A DNA stretch of 64,000 nucleotides from assembly GCF_010550695.1 (NCBI RefSeq), contig NZ_JAAGOB010000001.1, forward strand, positions 248,001 to 312,000, read 5' to 3'. Positions 63,616-64,000 of the stretch are shown here, one piece after another. The notes under the pieces are model-generated. The model worked only from the letters and a program-made list of their open reading frames with translations, ran no database searches and was not told the DNA's origin. This DNA is from Phytoactinopolyspora alkaliphila. GTDB taxonomy: Bacteria > Actinomycetota > Actinomycetes > Jiangellales > Jiangellaceae. A program made the position numbers and the translations under genes. Numbering within the stretch: the stretch's first letter is position 1; every line of letters begins with the position of its first letter.

Positions 63616-64000
63616 GCCAGGCCCCGTCCGCCGTGGTCTTCGACTTCGGCGGAGTGCTCGTCGACTGGAACCCTCGGTATCTCTACCGCAAGCTGCTGTC
63701 GAACGACGCCGAGGTCGAGCGCTTCCTGAGCGAGGTGACGACCCCGGAGTGGAACCTCGAGCAGGACCGGGGCCGGCCGTGGTCCGAGGCGGTGGCCACG
63801 CTCACTGCCCAGTTTCCTGAGCACCGTGAGCTGATCGTGGCCTACCACGAGCGCTGGGCGGAGACGATAGGTGGCCAGATCGACGGCACGGTTCAAATTC
63901 TGACCGAGCTGCGGGACGCCGGTGTGGCGTTGTACGGACTCACCAACTGGTCGGCGGAGACGTTCCCGATCGCCAGAGAGCGTTTCGAGTGGCTGTCCTG
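63612..64000 (+). CDS. HAD family hydrolase, 5' part, cut by the window edge
   Basis: The ATG at 63612 overlaps the DUF59 stop (ATGA) and the frame stays open to the right edge, giving about 129 residues. Motif I VVFDFGGVLVDWNPRYLY has the nucleophile Asp at residue 11 (the second Asp of the usual DxD is replaced by Gly, common in this subfamily), the cap includes TTPEWNLEQDRGRPWSEAV, and motif II LYGLTNWSAETFP is near residue 112. This looks like the 2-haloacid dehalogenase/epoxide hydrolase-like HAD-IA group. The role, and any link to the suf operon beyond overlap, is unknown. Confidence 0.88.
   Translation, partial: MSQAPSAVVFDFGGVLVDWNPRYLYRKLLSNDAEVERFLSEVTTPEWNLEQDRGRPWSEAVATLTAQFPEHRELIVAYHERWAETIGGQIDGTVQILTELRDAGVALYGLTNWSAETFPIARERFEWLS

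Overview
The window is high-GC DNA packed with actinobacterial genes. Markers of that phylum include WhiA, RbpA, OpcA, a mycothiol-dependent maleylpyruvate isomerase family protein, the uvrC-rapZ-yvcK-whiA-gap-pgk-tpiA-secG-rbpA order, the transketolase-to-6-phosphogluconolactonase block and a SufR-SufBDCSU block. GTG starts and 4-base stop/start overlaps are very common. A filamentous soil or plant-associated actinobacterium (a Jiangella-like lineage is my guess) fits; no 16S or tRNA gene is present to decide it.

Layout. 1-8.1 kb: tail of a golvesin-domain protein, then uvrB, a terC gene behind a manganese riboswitch, a metallo-beta-lactamase protein, a mycothiol-type DinB protein and uvrA. 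8.1-15.1 kb (minus strand): a TM-helix channel-like protein and a sugar operon (binding lipoprotein, two permeases, GH1 glucosidase, LacI regulator) with two LacI-type operators in front. 15.3-20.4 kb: uvrC, rapZ, yvcK, whiA. 20.4-23.1 kb: lipoprotein, ECF-type sigma factor and a membrane anti-sigma-like protein with a long 21-bp tandem repeat. 23.5-27.3 kb: gap, pgk, tpiA, secG, rbpA. 27.3-33.2 kb: RpiR regulator, murQ, sugar ABC importer and a HAD hydrolase (MurNAc salvage). 33.3-36.5 kb: three tandem secreted endonuclease/exonuclease/phosphatase paralogues. 36.5-45 kb (minus): a tiny Cys-rich protein, then pgl, opcA, zwf, pgi, tal and tkt read from the other end. 45.2-57.1 kb: ctaB, a MerR regulator, a drug-type ABC exporter with an FAD oxidoreductase, a two-component system, an aldo/keto reductase, ctaA, a second ABC-2 exporter and an unknown membrane protein. 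57.2-64 kb: sufR-sufB-sufD-sufC-sufS-sufU-DUF59 and the start of a HAD hydrolase cut by the window edge.

The most notable signals are regulatory. uvrA, uvrB and uvrC, although unlinked, each carry a close match to the RecA-independent DNA-damage promoter known from mycobacteria (TTGTCRGTG-N8-TANNNT, PafBC-dependent), and in uvrB and uvrC it sits so close to the start codon that the mRNAs should be leaderless. Others are a yybP-ykoY-type riboswitch before terC, a paired LacI operator, a 19-bp-spacer MerR promoter, a leaderless sufR promoter with an iron-box-like site, three long intergenic palindromes (two share AATGATCATG), and three small ORFs below usual annotation size (17441, 36477, 41619).
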